Assembly (NCBI RefSeq): GCF_009906955.1
Contig: NZ_CP047656.1
Coordinates: 1,178,001-1,242,000, forward strand
Length of the DNA: 64,000 nt
Direction: 5' to 3'
Source of the DNA: Paraglaciecola mesophila
GTDB taxonomy: Bacteria; Pseudomonadota; Gammaproteobacteria; Enterobacterales; Alteromonadaceae
Part shown: piece by piece, positions 1 to 8,301 of the stretch
Numbering within the stretch: the first letter of the stretch is position 1
Layout: each line of letters starts with the position of its first letter
Made by a program: the position numbers and the translations under genes
The notes under the pieces: model-generated
What the model saw: only the letters and a program-made list of their open reading frames with translations
Told to the model about the DNA's origin: nothing
Databases searched by the model: none

Positions 1-58
1 CCGTTTCTAGCGTGACAGTATGCTGACCATACTGAAATGATTTAGTAATAGGAGTCAT
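1..58 (-). CDS. pnp: Polyribonucleotide nucleotidyltransferase, N-terminal fragment cut by window edge
   Basis: Only the first 19 codons are present. They read M-T-P-I-T-K-S-F-Q-Y-G-Q-H-T-V-T-L-E-T. The S-F-x-Y-G-Q-H-T-V-T-L-E-T stretch is the conserved start of PNPase, the phosphorolytic 3'-5' exoribonuclease of the RNA degradosome. An AAGGA ribosome-binding site lies about 7 nt upstream of the ATG. In most gammaproteobacteria rpsO lies directly upstream of pnp. Here the upstream neighbour is an esterase gene and no rpsO is seen. The identification rests on a short match, but the match is very specific. Confidence 0.85.
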   Translation of the reverse strand, partial: MTPITKSFQYGQHTVTLET

Positions 59-322
59 TATTTTCCTTTAAATTTTAACTAATGCTTTCTTTATCGCTTT
101 TAAATGCGGCGCATAGTATAGCGGTAAGGCTGGGCTAAAAACAGCAACAAGGGGGAAATAACCCTGAAAAATAGGCATTTAATGTAACATGCGATTCGTT
201 TTTGTGAGCAGGTGACATTTTTATGAAAGTTTTATGTACAAATTGGCAGCAATATCCGAAGTAACGCATGGCTATAACGAGAAAGTGTCAACGTGTTAAA
301 TGGTGTCAAGCAGCCAAGATAA

Positions 323-353
323 TCACCACGGGTCAATCGTTATCCTGTGGTGA
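323..353 (-). terminator. Hairpin downstream of the esterase gene, possible terminator
   Basis: Arms at 323-332 and 344-353 pair over 10 positions with one G-T wobble around an 11-nt loop. Read on the minus strand the hairpin lies about 55 nt past the esterase stop codon and is followed by TTATCTTGG, a weak T-tract. It may terminate the esterase transcript or be part of the pnp leader; the sequence does not decide. Confidence 0.35.
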
Positions 354-389
354 CTAATTCTAAAGCAGCGTGACTAATTCTAAAGCAGC
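350..389. repeat. Perfect 20-bp tandem duplication
   Basis: The 20-bp unit at 350-369 (GTGACTAATTCTAAAGCAGC) is repeated exactly at 370-389. The first copy overlaps the right arm of the hairpin at 323-353. It looks like a recent slippage or duplication product; no function is evident. Confidence 0.9.
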
Positions 390-408
390 ACTTGTTTAAT
401 GCTATTTT

Positions 409-1710
409 CTATTGGCCTTCATAGGCCAAACTAATTGGATAGAACCACCTAGCATTCACAAAATAGTTAAGCCAACTTGTGAATCTTACCCCTTGGGCAC
501 TTCTCTCATCATAAAACGGATGTGGTTGCGCTTCGGTAGCGAAGTCATCCGTGAGTATGGTGTGAATTGAACCTTCACCGATATAATACTGATAATTGCG
601 TGTGGTATCGGCAATTTGCCCAAAAGAGGCAGTCATGCGGGCATTCCAATCAGCAAAGTACAGATAATCACTAGGCTGCAAAGCCCAAGTGAACGGGTTG
701 GTATTACCTTGATCAATTTGGTCCATGACTTTATTGAAAAGCACCTGCACCCCATCAAATTCCGTTGTGTATTGTGCAAAGCGACTTCTCGGGTATCGAT
801 AAGACAAACGCTGGAATAAATCGACATTCAAGTCCGCGGCGGTATAAGTTCCCAGTCCACTTCTAAAAATTGTCGGCAAGGTATTTTCAAAGTTCCACGG
901 GCTACCGCTACGAAATACATCGTCAACAAACCCTTCAGATACAATGGATGCAGAAGCATCAGCAAATAACATAGCTTTAGCCCGAGGAAATGCAGCTTGT
1001 AAATAAGGGAAATTCAATGTCGCCCCATAGCCACCCGCACTTGACCCTGTCACTAGCATTTTATTGATGGCATTTTTATGCCAGCGACGCTCTTTAAAAT
1101 GACTTTTCATCCAGTCTTGTACGGCTAAAAAGTTGTCAAACCCCTTATGTTTCACTGGTACAGGTGCACCTGGAAAACCAGTAATACTGCCGTCTACATC
1201 AGTGTATACAACTTCGCTTGACCCAGCATGGAGATCCCCCGTGCAATAAGGAATGAAGACTTTACTCCAATCTTTAAACGGATTTCTACGATTGCTGTCA
1301 TCAAAAACACCACCAGCGTCGACTGGCGAGTTCTCTTGTAATATGGAGGGGTTATATGTAGGTCGATCACCTTCTACGGCCTCAAGCGCCAACGAGGCCA
1401 CGCACGTGGCATCATTCCAACAAGAGCCGCCACCGTTAAAATAAACCAATACGTTCTTGCTTTTGCCTTGCTTAAAATAGAACTGAAATGAATTGTCTAA
1501 CGGGGTTCCGTCAAGTGGATTTGGCACTGTGTCAAACGCACATGAGGGCGTGATTGTTTTTGCTTGGCCACTTGCATCAATTATCTCCATCTGAGATGCC
1601 ACCGGTATGGTTTGCCATTCGTTTTTGTGGTGTTGATTGTGATGCTGCTTTGCTAACGCAGGCAGAGAGGTTAATAACACTATAACGCTAACTAAATACT
1701 TGCTTTTCAT
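409..1710 (-). CDS. Secreted pectin acetylesterase / Notum-family esterase
   Basis: A 433-residue alpha/beta-hydrolase of the pectinacetylesterase (Notum-like) family, which removes acetyl or acyl esters from polysaccharides or other substrates. A signal peptide covers residues 1-20 (cleavage after L-P-A-L-A). F-N-G-G-G-S-C-W (91-98) supplies the oxyanion-hole region, G-S-S-A-G-G-Y-G (222-229) holds the probable nucleophile Ser224, and G-S-I-H (His383) fits the catalytic histidine. I chose the ATG at 1710 because it has a GGAG site about 9 nt upstream and starts exactly at the signal peptide; a longer reading to 1800 lacks both. The true substrate is unknown. It stands alone between pnp and rluA and may be accessory polysaccharide-degradation cargo, as is common in marine Alteromonadales. 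Confidence 0.8.
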   Translation of the reverse strand: MKSKYLVSVIVLLTSLPALAKQHHNQHHKNEWQTIPVASQMEIIDASGQAKTITPSCAFDTVPNPLDGTPLDNSFQFYFKQGKSKNVLVYFNGGGSCWNDATCVASLALEAVEGDRPTYNPSILQENSPVDAGGVFDDSNRRNPFKDWSKVFIPYCTGDLHAGSSEVVYTDVDGSITGFPGAPVPVKHKGFDNFLAVQDWMKSHFKERRWHKNAINKMLVTGSSAGGYGATLNFPYLQAAFPRAKAMLFADASASIVSEGFVDDVFRSGSPWNFENTLPTIFRSGLGTYTAADLNVDLFQRLSYRYPRSRFAQYTTEFDGVQVLFNKVMDQIDQGNTNPFTWALQPSDYLYFADWNARMTASFGQIADTTRNYQYYIGEGSIHTILTDDFATEAQPHPFYDERSAQGVRFTSWLNYFVNARWFYPISLAYEGQ

Positions 1711-2045
1711 ATACTTCACTCCGTGAGATAAAAACGCCAAACTAAAAAAACACCTATACAACTTGCAAGTATTTAAAACTATCCACCGAAGAATGCCCAT
1801 CCAAATGCGCCCTCAACATAGAAGGCTTAAGGGATAAATCATCACTCAATGGAAGTAGATTTTATTTACCCTTCATTAGGTAAAAAAATTATAAACAGAT
1901 TTGCTTCAAGGTTATACAAGAAATTGACGCTCTTTGGAGACATTAAATTTACGGAGTGTAAAAAATACTAACTATTTCATATTCAGATTAACCAACCTAA
2001 TCTACATATGCCCACGTGATGGCAAAATGTAATGTTGGCTGAATA
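1711..2045. other. Intergenic region upstream of the esterase gene and downstream of rluA
   Basis: AT-rich with no credible reading frame. It must hold the esterase promoter on the minus strand. A 6-bp TTTACC/GGTAAA hairpin near 1875-1893 and a short TGCC/GGCA hairpin close to the rluA stop are visible. Neither has the stem length plus T-tract expected of an intrinsic terminator. Confidence 0.5.
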
Positions 2046-2747
2046 TTAGAATCGACACGGCGCTTCAATTGTCATGGGCTGGTTTGAGTGAGGGTGTAAA
2101 AATTCAATCCAGGATGCATGGAGCATTAGACGCTCAGCAAGTTGTTCGCTCTCGCCATTCGCATACAAGTCACAGCCTAAAATTGGATGCCCCATCGCCA
2201 AACTGTGAATCCGTAATTGATGGGTGCGCCCCGTTTCAGGCGTGAACTCTACTCGGGTTCTGGGCGGGTTTTCGAGATACTCAATAACGCGGTAGTGGCT
2301 GATGGCTTCTTTGCCCTGTTCAAAACATAGTTTTTGTCGCGGAAAATTAGCTGGGTCTTTCGCTATAGGCACACTCACCCTGCCCTCGGGAACTTGTATC
2401 TTGCCGAACAACACCGCGGTATAACGCTTTTTTACACTACGCGCTTGAAATTGCTTGGTAAGCTCGCCATTGCTGCTTTTATTCAGAGCAAGTAGCAATA
2501 CACCTGACGTGCCAAAGTCTAGCCGGTGAGCCATCAACGCAGTTGGAAACTGCTGTACGATACGGTAGTGAACAGAATCTTTATTCAAGGGATTCTTCCC
2601 TGACAGACTGAGCAAACCGCTAGGTTTGTTCACTGCCAATATATAATCGTCTTGGTACAAAACCGTCACCGCCTCAAAGCACGGCGGAGCAATAAAAGTA
2701 TCGACTATAGGCGTCTCGACAACTTTTTGGGCAGCATCATTTTTCAT
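2046..2747 (-). CDS. rluA: Dual-specificity tRNA/23S rRNA pseudouridine synthase RluA
   Basis: A 233-residue pseudouridine synthase. In E. coli, RluA isomerises U746 of 23S rRNA and U32 of several tRNAs. The active-site motif H-R-L-D (74-77) carries the catalytic Asp77, and G-R-T-H-Q-L-R in the second half is the other family signature. The sequence aligns along its whole length with E. coli RluA (219 aa), including L-Y-Q-D-D-Y-I-L-A-V-N-K-P-S-G-L-L near the N terminus. It follows rmuC by 4 nt and is presumably translated from the same mRNA. Other RluA-family members are possible but match less well. Confidence 0.88.
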   Translation of the reverse strand: MKNDAAQKVVETPIVDTFIAPPCFEAVTVLYQDDYILAVNKPSGLLSLSGKNPLNKDSVHYRIVQQFPTALMAHRLDFGTSGVLLLALNKSSNGELTKQFQARSVKKRYTAVLFGKIQVPEGRVSVPIAKDPANFPRQKLCFEQGKEAISHYRVIEYLENPPRTRVEFTPETGRTHQLRIHSLAMGHPILGCDLYANGESEQLAERLMLHASWIEFLHPHSNQPMTIEAPCRF

Positions 2748-2751
2748 CGTG

Positions 2752-4287
2752 TTACTCAGGTGCGTTACTGAGAGGATTTCGAGTATCCTCTAACGGCTCG
2801 TCATTAGGCAGTTCAAAGTCGTCATCTTGCAGTAAACGCGCATCGAGTTTTTTGTTTGACTGCACACCTAAGGCTTTAAATTTCTCAGCTTGGCGGATTA
2901 GATTGCCTTTACCTGTGGTGAGCTTATTCATGGCAGCATCATAGTTACGCTGAGTGGACTCCATAGACTTACCCACTTTTTCCATATCGCTGACGAATCC
3001 ATGAAACTTGTCATATAGCTTTCCCGCGTTTGCGGCAATTTTCTGGGCATTTTGATTTTGATATTCGTACTGCCAAATATTATTAATGGTGCGCAGTGCC
3101 ACCAATAGGTTCGTCGGGCTTACCAACATTATATTGTTATCAAAGGCGAGTTTGACCAGTTCAGGGGCATGCTCAGCGGCAAGTAAAAATGCCGGCTCGA
3201 TAGGAATAAACATCAACACATAATCTAATGTTCGTAAACCTTTTAAGTCTTGATAATCCTTATTACCCAACTCTTTAATGTGGTTACGCAAAGATGCAAC
3301 ATGTTGATTTAAATAAACCTGCCGTGATTCTTCATGTTCTTCATTGAAATAGCGCTCATAGGCCGCAAGTGATACTTTTGAATCAATCACCACGTCTTTG
3401 TCATTCGGCAAATGCACCACCACATCGGGCTGATAACTTTTACCACTATCATTTTTAAGGGCGACTTGGGTATCAAACTCATGTCCCTCACGCAGCCCTG
3501 ACTCCTTCAATACCCGTTCAAGTACCACTTCTCCCCAGTTTCCTTGTTGCTTGTTATCTCCTTTAAGGGCTTTGGTTAACGCAGCAGCGTCTTGGGTAAT
3601 TTGTCGGTTTAACTCTTTTAAACCTAAAATTTCTGTTTTTAGAGAGGCCCTTTCTTGGCCTTCGCGCACATACTGATCACTGACCTGTTTTTTAAACCCT
3701 TCTATCTGGTCTTTCAATGGGGTCAGTAACGCATCAAGTCCTGCTTTACTGGACTGTTGAAACGAGTTGTTTTTTTGCTCAAAAATCTTGTTTGCTAGGT
3801 TTTCAAACTGCTGCTGCAAACGTTGCTCTGATGATTCAAGCGATGCCAACTTTTCGTCACGAGCAAGTTTTTCTTGTTCAAAACGGGCGGTTTTTTCTGC
3901 TAGCTCTTCACGCAAGTCCGAGGCGTGTTGCTGAATTTGCTGATAATGCCCCTGCCAACGTTTACTGTCTTGTTCGAGCTCGGGAATTCGTGCAACTTGC
4001 TGCGTTAACTGCCCTAGTTCATTTTGTTGACTTAATTGCATCTGACGTAAGTGCGTATTCTCACTGGTCGATGTGTGCAACGCCTCTTTTAAATCTAAAA
4101 TTTGCTGCTGAACATAACCCTGGGTTTGCTGGTAATGTTGCTCTAACTGGTTTTTTATTTCTGCATGCTTGCGCCGAGATAACAGTGCATTTATCCACCA
4201 GCCGCTAACGATACCCAAGGCGGCGATAGTGCCAAGTAACATTAACAAATTGGGATCATCAAAGGAAAATTGTGCAAGAAAATTCAT
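2752..4287 (-). CDS. rmuC: RmuC family DNA recombination/anti-rearrangement protein
   Basis: RmuC is an inner-membrane-anchored protein with a long coiled coil and a nuclease-like C-terminal domain. In E. coli it limits inversions at short inverted repeats. A membrane segment lies at about residues 12-32, a Gln/Glu-rich coiled coil follows to about residue 180, and the conserved domain has K-G-D-N-K-Q-Q-G-N-W-G-E and P-D-V-V-V-H-L-P...V-I-D-S-K-V-S motifs. From the ATG at 4287 the product is 511 aa. An upstream ATG at 4332 adds 15 residues but has no ribosome-binding site and places extra sequence before the membrane anchor. The 4287 start has AGGA about 13 nt upstream, so the start is not certain. 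First gene of an rmuC-rluA pair. Confidence 0.88.
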   Translation of the reverse strand: MNFLAQFSFDDPNLLMLLGTIAALGIVSGWWINALLSRRKHAEIKNQLEQHYQQTQGYVQQQILDLKEALHTSTSENTHLRQMQLSQQNELGQLTQQVARIPELEQDSKRWQGHYQQIQQHASDLREELAEKTARFEQEKLARDEKLASLESSEQRLQQQFENLANKIFEQKNNSFQQSSKAGLDALLTPLKDQIEGFKKQVSDQYVREGQERASLKTEILGLKELNRQITQDAAALTKALKGDNKQQGNWGEVVLERVLKESGLREGHEFDTQVALKNDSGKSYQPDVVVHLPNDKDVVIDSKVSLAAYERYFNEEHEESRQVYLNQHVASLRNHIKELGNKDYQDLKGLRTLDYVLMFIPIEPAFLLAAEHAPELVKLAFDNNIMLVSPTNLLVALRTINNIWQYEYQNQNAQKIAANAGKLYDKFHGFVSDMEKVGKSMESTQRNYDAAMNKLTTGKGNLIRQAEKFKALGVQSNKKLDARLLQDDDFELPNDEPLEDTRNPLSNAPE

Positions 4288-4357
4288 AGGGTAAAAGCGG
4301 TCCTGTAACTGAAATAAAAATGGAGAAACCAAAGCGTATTGGCGCAGAATGTAGCAT

Positions 4358-4385
4358 AAAAAAAGGCGCCATTAATACGGCGCCT
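4358..4385 (-). terminator. Intrinsic terminator of the fumarase gene
   Basis: On the minus strand, AGGCGCC and GGCGCCT arms close an 8-nt loop and are followed by seven T residues, 22-49 nt past the fumarase stop codon. The promoter of rmuC must lie between this terminator and 4287. Confidence 0.85.
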
Positions 4386-4406
4386 ATTTTGGATTGAATG
4401 AGAAAG

Positions 4407-5930
4407 TTACGCGCTTGCGTTAGCTTCTTGTATTTTTACCTTCCAAATCGCCGGTCCAGTTTCATGGGCATTGGCCCCTGTGCTATCTACCGCAACGGTA
4501 ACAGGCATATCTTTGACTTCAAACTCATAAATGGCTTCCATACCTAGATCTTCAAAGGCCACAACCCGTGATTTTTTGATGGCTTTAGATACCAAATAAG
4601 CTGCCCCGCCCACTGCCATTAAGTAAACCGCTTTGTGTTTGGCAATGCTATTGACGGTGGCCGGGCCACGCTCTGCTTTACCAATCATGCCGATAAGCCC
4701 CGTTTGCTCTAACATTAAATCAGTGAACTTATCCATACGCGTTGCTGTAGTGGGGCCGGCGGGACCAACCACTTCGTCACCTACTGCATCAACAGGACCA
4801 ACGTAGTAAATGAAACGGTCGGTTAAATCAACGCCATCTGGTAACCCTTCGCCGTTATCCAACATGGTTTGAATACGCTTATGAGCAGCATCACGACCAG
4901 TTAACATCTTGCCAGAAAGCAATACGGTTTCCCCTACTTTCCACTCTTGAATATCTTCTTTTTTAACGTCATCTAAGTTCACGCGGCGCGTGTCTTTACT
5001 GACTTCCCACGTGACTTCAGGCCAATCGTTCAAATCGGGGGGCGTAAATTCAGCCGCCCCTGAGCCATCAAGATGGAAATGTGCATGACGGGTTGCCGCA
5101 CAGTTAGGGATCATAGTTACAGGAAGTGAAGCGGCATGGGTAGGCAATGACTTGATTTTTATATCGACGACGGTTGTCAAACCACCGAGGCCCTGGGCAC
5201 CAATCCCTAAGTCGTTTACTTTCTTAAAGATTTCTAAGCGCAGCTTTTCTTCAGTCGTTTGGGCGCCTCTGTCCATGAGTTCTTGAATATCAACGGGATC
5301 CATCAAGCTTTCTTTAGCCAGTACCGCTGATTTTTCAGCCGTGCCACCAATGCCTATACCAAGCATACCTGGCGGGCACCAACCAGCGCCCATAGTCGGT
5401 AATGTTTTGACTACCCAATCTGCGATGCTGTCATTGGGGTTTAGCATAACCATTTTAGATTTGTTTTCTGAACCGCCCCCTTTGGCGGCAATCATTACTT
5501 CGATACCTTCCCCTGGTACAGTATCGATGTGCACAACGGCCGGCGTATTGTCTTTGGTGTTTTTACGTGCGCCAGCAGGGTCAGCTACGATAGAAGCCCG
5601 CAATGGGTTGTCTTTGTTGTTATAAGCGCGGCGTGTACCTTCATCAACCATTTGTTGAACCGTCAGGTCAGTTTTATCCCACTGTACGCCCATGCCAATT
5701 TTCACAAAACAGGTCACTATGCCCGTGTCTTGACATAACGGACGTTTGCCTTCAGCTGACATACGTGAATTAATCAGTATTTGCGCCATTGCATCTTTCG
5801 CAGCCTGACTTTCTTCCTTGTTGTAGGCCTTCTCGACGGCCTTGATATAATCTAGCGGGTGATAATAGGAAATAAACTGCAAAGAATCTTCAATGCTATC
5901 GATAAAGTCCTGTTGACGGATAACAGCCAT
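4407..5930 (-). CDS. fumA: Class I (iron-sulfur) fumarate hydratase
   Basis: A 507-residue single-chain class I fumarase that interconverts fumarate and malate in the TCA cycle with an oxygen-sensitive [4Fe-4S] cluster. Probable cluster ligands are Cys66 (C-Q-D-T-G), Cys185 (G-W-C-P-P-G) and Cys277 (P-N-C-A-A-T-R-H). Their spacing (119 and 92 residues) is nearly that of E. coli FumA. The N-terminal alpha and C-terminal beta domains are fused, as in FumA/FumB. The ATG at 5930 has an AGAGG site about 5 nt upstream. It is divergent from pabB and has its own terminator. FumA and FumB types cannot be told apart from sequence alone. Confidence 0.93.
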   Translation of the reverse strand: MAVIRQQDFIDSIEDSLQFISYYHPLDYIKAVEKAYNKEESQAAKDAMAQILINSRMSAEGKRPLCQDTGIVTCFVKIGMGVQWDKTDLTVQQMVDEGTRRAYNNKDNPLRASIVADPAGARKNTKDNTPAVVHIDTVPGEGIEVMIAAKGGGSENKSKMVMLNPNDSIADWVVKTLPTMGAGWCPPGMLGIGIGGTAEKSAVLAKESLMDPVDIQELMDRGAQTTEEKLRLEIFKKVNDLGIGAQGLGGLTTVVDIKIKSLPTHAASLPVTMIPNCAATRHAHFHLDGSGAAEFTPPDLNDWPEVTWEVSKDTRRVNLDDVKKEDIQEWKVGETVLLSGKMLTGRDAAHKRIQTMLDNGEGLPDGVDLTDRFIYYVGPVDAVGDEVVGPAGPTTATRMDKFTDLMLEQTGLIGMIGKAERGPATVNSIAKHKAVYLMAVGGAAYLVSKAIKKSRVVAFEDLGMEAIYEFEVKDMPVTVAVDSTGANAHETGPAIWKVKIQEANASA

Positions 5931-6068
5931 AGTTGCCTCTTGTTTGATGTGTCACATAGTTTCGACAAAGTCATGTCAAAGCGCTCGACAATTGTCGTTC
6001 GTAGGTCGCGCATATGATAACCTGTGATGATTGATTGCTCCACGATAAATCGCCTTCTACGTCTATCA

Positions 6069-7568
6069 ATGCGTGTTTTAGGCAGTTATCAAACGATTGA
6101 ACACGCTAAACTTAACGGAAATTCAGCTTTGCCAACCCTTACCATCACCCCGCTAACCGCGGCAAAAAACGTCAGTATGAGTCATTTATTTCAGCACTTT
6201 TCCAAGCAAGATTGGGCCATGTTACTCGACTCTGCGGACAGCACTCACATTGATGGCCGATACGATATGATGGTTGCCAACCCTATCGCAACACTCGTTA
6301 CCAAGGGAAGTAGTACGCAAATTTGTTATCCGCAACAGACACAAAACAATTACCTTAGCCACAGCGATCCTATGTCTGTAGTGCAAACCGTGTTAGAGCA
6401 ATGTTTAGGCAAACATGCTGATTTAAAACCAGCACCTTTAGAGCAAGCTTCGTCACTGCCCTTTAAGGCGGGCGCAATGGGCTATTTTGGTTACGATTTG
6501 GGCCGCAGGTTTGAGGATTTGCCGCAACAGGCTATGAACCCGTATTTGGCGCCTGATATGGCAGTCGGTATTTATCATTGGGCTGTCATTAAAGACAACC
6601 ACACCCAGCAGTTTTACTTATGCCACTTTCCCATTAAACAAACCGACACCGCACCGACTGTGGATGAGTTAAACGCCTTATTAGCGCAAGATAGTGCTGA
6701 ATATGATACTGGCCTTCAAGAGACGTTTGTTCTCGGTAGACAATGGCAGTCGAATATGGAGCAAAGCCAGTACGTTAAAAAAATAGACGCCATTCACGCC
6801 TATTTACATAGCGGTGACTGCTATCAAGTCAATCTGGCCCAGCGTTTTGATGCCCCATACACAGGGGATGAATACCAAGCATACTTACGCTTACGTGGTG
6901 CCAATAAAGCACCGTTTTCTGCCTTTATACGTGTTCCAGAAGCCGTGATTATCAGCATTTCACCGGAACGGTTTTTGTCGGTTGATAGACAGGGCAAGGT
7001 GCAAACTAAGCCTATTAAAGGCACTCGCCCGCGTTCTTCAGATAAAGCACTGGACCAGCAAAATATTCAAGCGCTGCAGCAATCGAGCAAAGATCAGGCG
7101 GAAAACCTGATGATTGTTGACCTACTGCGCAATGATTTAAGCAAATCGTGCGAGCCACACTCGGTAGATGTGCCCGCATTATTTGAAATTGAAAGCTTTG
7201 CCGCTGTGCATCATTTGGTGAGCACAGTGACCGGCCAAATAGCAGAGGAGCATACGCCTCTTTCTTTACTAAGAGGCGCATTTCCAGGAGGCTCTATTAC
7301 AGGCGCGCCTAAAATTCGCGCCATGCAGATCATCGAAGAGCTAGAGCCTCATAGGCGTAACATCTACTGTGGCAGTATCGGATACTTAGGTATCCACGGG
7401 GATATGGACACCAGCATATGTATTCGTACATTATTACTCGAAGATTCACATCTATATTGCTGGGCAGGCGGCGGGATAGTGCTAGATTCAATACCGCTGG
7501 AAGAATACCAAGAAAGTTTAGACAAAGTGTGTAAAATACTGCCCGTATTAATGGAAGGGAACGTCTAA
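6069..7568 (+). CDS. pabB: Aminodeoxychorismate synthase component I
   Basis: PabB converts chorismate, with ammonia from the PabA glutaminase, to 4-amino-4-deoxychorismate for folate synthesis. The chorismate-binding core includes P-I-K-G-T-R-P-R (about residue 315, with the active-site Lys of this branch) and G-S-I-T-G-A-P-K (about 408). The sequence aligns to E. coli PabB from D-W-A-M-L-L onward. The start is uncertain: ATG at 6069 gives 499 aa, ATG at 6024 gives 514, and none has a strong ribosome-binding site. E. coli PabB is 453 aa, so a TTG further in is also possible. The order pabB-nudL-sdaA is the same as in E. coli. Confidence 0.92.
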   Translation: MRVLGSYQTIEHAKLNGNSALPTLTITPLTAAKNVSMSHLFQHFSKQDWAMLLDSADSTHIDGRYDMMVANPIATLVTKGSSTQICYPQQTQNNYLSHSDPMSVVQTVLEQCLGKHADLKPAPLEQASSLPFKAGAMGYFGYDLGRRFEDLPQQAMNPYLAPDMAVGIYHWAVIKDNHTQQFYLCHFPIKQTDTAPTVDELNALLAQDSAEYDTGLQETFVLGRQWQSNMEQSQYVKKIDAIHAYLHSGDCYQVNLAQRFDAPYTGDEYQAYLRLRGANKAPFSAFIRVPEAVIISISPERFLSVDRQGKVQTKPIKGTRPRSSDKALDQQNIQALQQSSKDQAENLMIVDLLRNDLSKSCEPHSVDVPALFEIESFAAVHHLVSTVTGQIAEEHTPLSLLRGAFPGGSITGAPKIRAMQIIEELEPHRRNIYCGSIGYLGIHGDMDTSICIRTLLLEDSHLYCWAGGGIVLDSIPLEEYQESLDKVCKILPVLMEGNV

Positions 7569-7572
7569 GCAC

Positions 7573-8166
7573 ATGAATAAGAATGAATTTATTTCTCGCT
7601 TTCATCATGCTCGCACCATTCAACCTGAAATGGACTATCCCCTGCGCACAGCAGGCAAACCTGCAGCTGTACTCATGCCCATGCTTGAAAAACAGGGGGA
7701 ATTGAGCATGCTATTCACATTGCGCGCTCGCCACCTAAAGCACCATGCTGGTCAAGTGAGTTTCCCAGGCGGCAAGCAAGAACCAAGCGACGAAAACTTA
7801 CTGCGCACAGCCTTACGTGAGACCCATGAAGAAATCGGTATTCACCCTCAATGTATTGACGTGATAGGCAGCCTTCCCCGTTATCGCACCGTAAGCCGCT
7901 ATGAGGTAATCCCATATGTAGGCTTTGTGAGTATGCCCCTTGAATTAACCTTAGATACCAACGAAGTTGAATCCGTGTTTGAGGTTCCTCTTTCGTTCTT
8001 ACTCGATAGAAACAATCATTTTATTCATTGGGTAAAACGTAAGAATGCAGTTCAGCACCCCATCTACTTTATTAAATGGCATGAACAGGTTATTTGGGGA
8101 GCCACAGCGGCCTTTGTGCGCGTGTTATCAAACCATATTGCACAAGACCTTTCAGCCCAGAACTAA
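7573..8166 (+). CDS. nudL: Nudix hydrolase, CoA diphosphatase type
   Basis: A 197-residue Nudix protein of the NudL/YeaB family, predicted to hydrolyse coenzyme A or related diphosphates. The Nudix box starts near residue 66 as G-G-K-Q-E-P and contains R-E-T-H-E-E-I-G, giving the metal-binding Glu cluster. The preceding H-H-A-G-Q-V-S-F-P-G-G is typical of the CoA-pyrophosphatase branch. Its ATG is 4 nt after the pabB stop, so it is almost certainly cotranscribed with pabB. The same neighbour pair occurs in E. coli. Confidence 0.88.
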   Translation: MNKNEFISRFHHARTIQPEMDYPLRTAGKPAAVLMPMLEKQGELSMLFTLRARHLKHHAGQVSFPGGKQEPSDENLLRTALRETHEEIGIHPQCIDVIGSLPRYRTVSRYEVIPYVGFVSMPLELTLDTNEVESVFEVPLSFLLDRNNHFIHWVKRKNAVQHPIYFIKWHEQVIWGATAAFVRVLSNHIAQDLSAQN

Positions 8167-8301
8167 TACCTACTTTTCTTACGTTTATCGCAACAAAATC
8201 TTTACATTGTTTAATGGCAATATATCGAAATCGATAGTTGTTCCTTTGTCTACAAACCTGCACAATTAACGCCTCAATTATTCAAAAGGTTTTGCGTTTT
8301 T

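Larger units (their letters stand above)
59..408. other. Intergenic region between pnp and the esterase gene
   Basis: No credible gene is seen. The stretch should hold the promoter and leader of pnp on the minus strand. It also contains a hairpin (323-353) and a perfect 20-bp tandem duplication (350-389), listed separately. No rpsO-like coding sequence or RNA gene is visible. Confidence 0.6.

Noticed and set aside
5941..5956. CRP site upstream of the fumarase gene
   Set aside because: Only one half-site (TCACA) is good; the other half is TGTTT.
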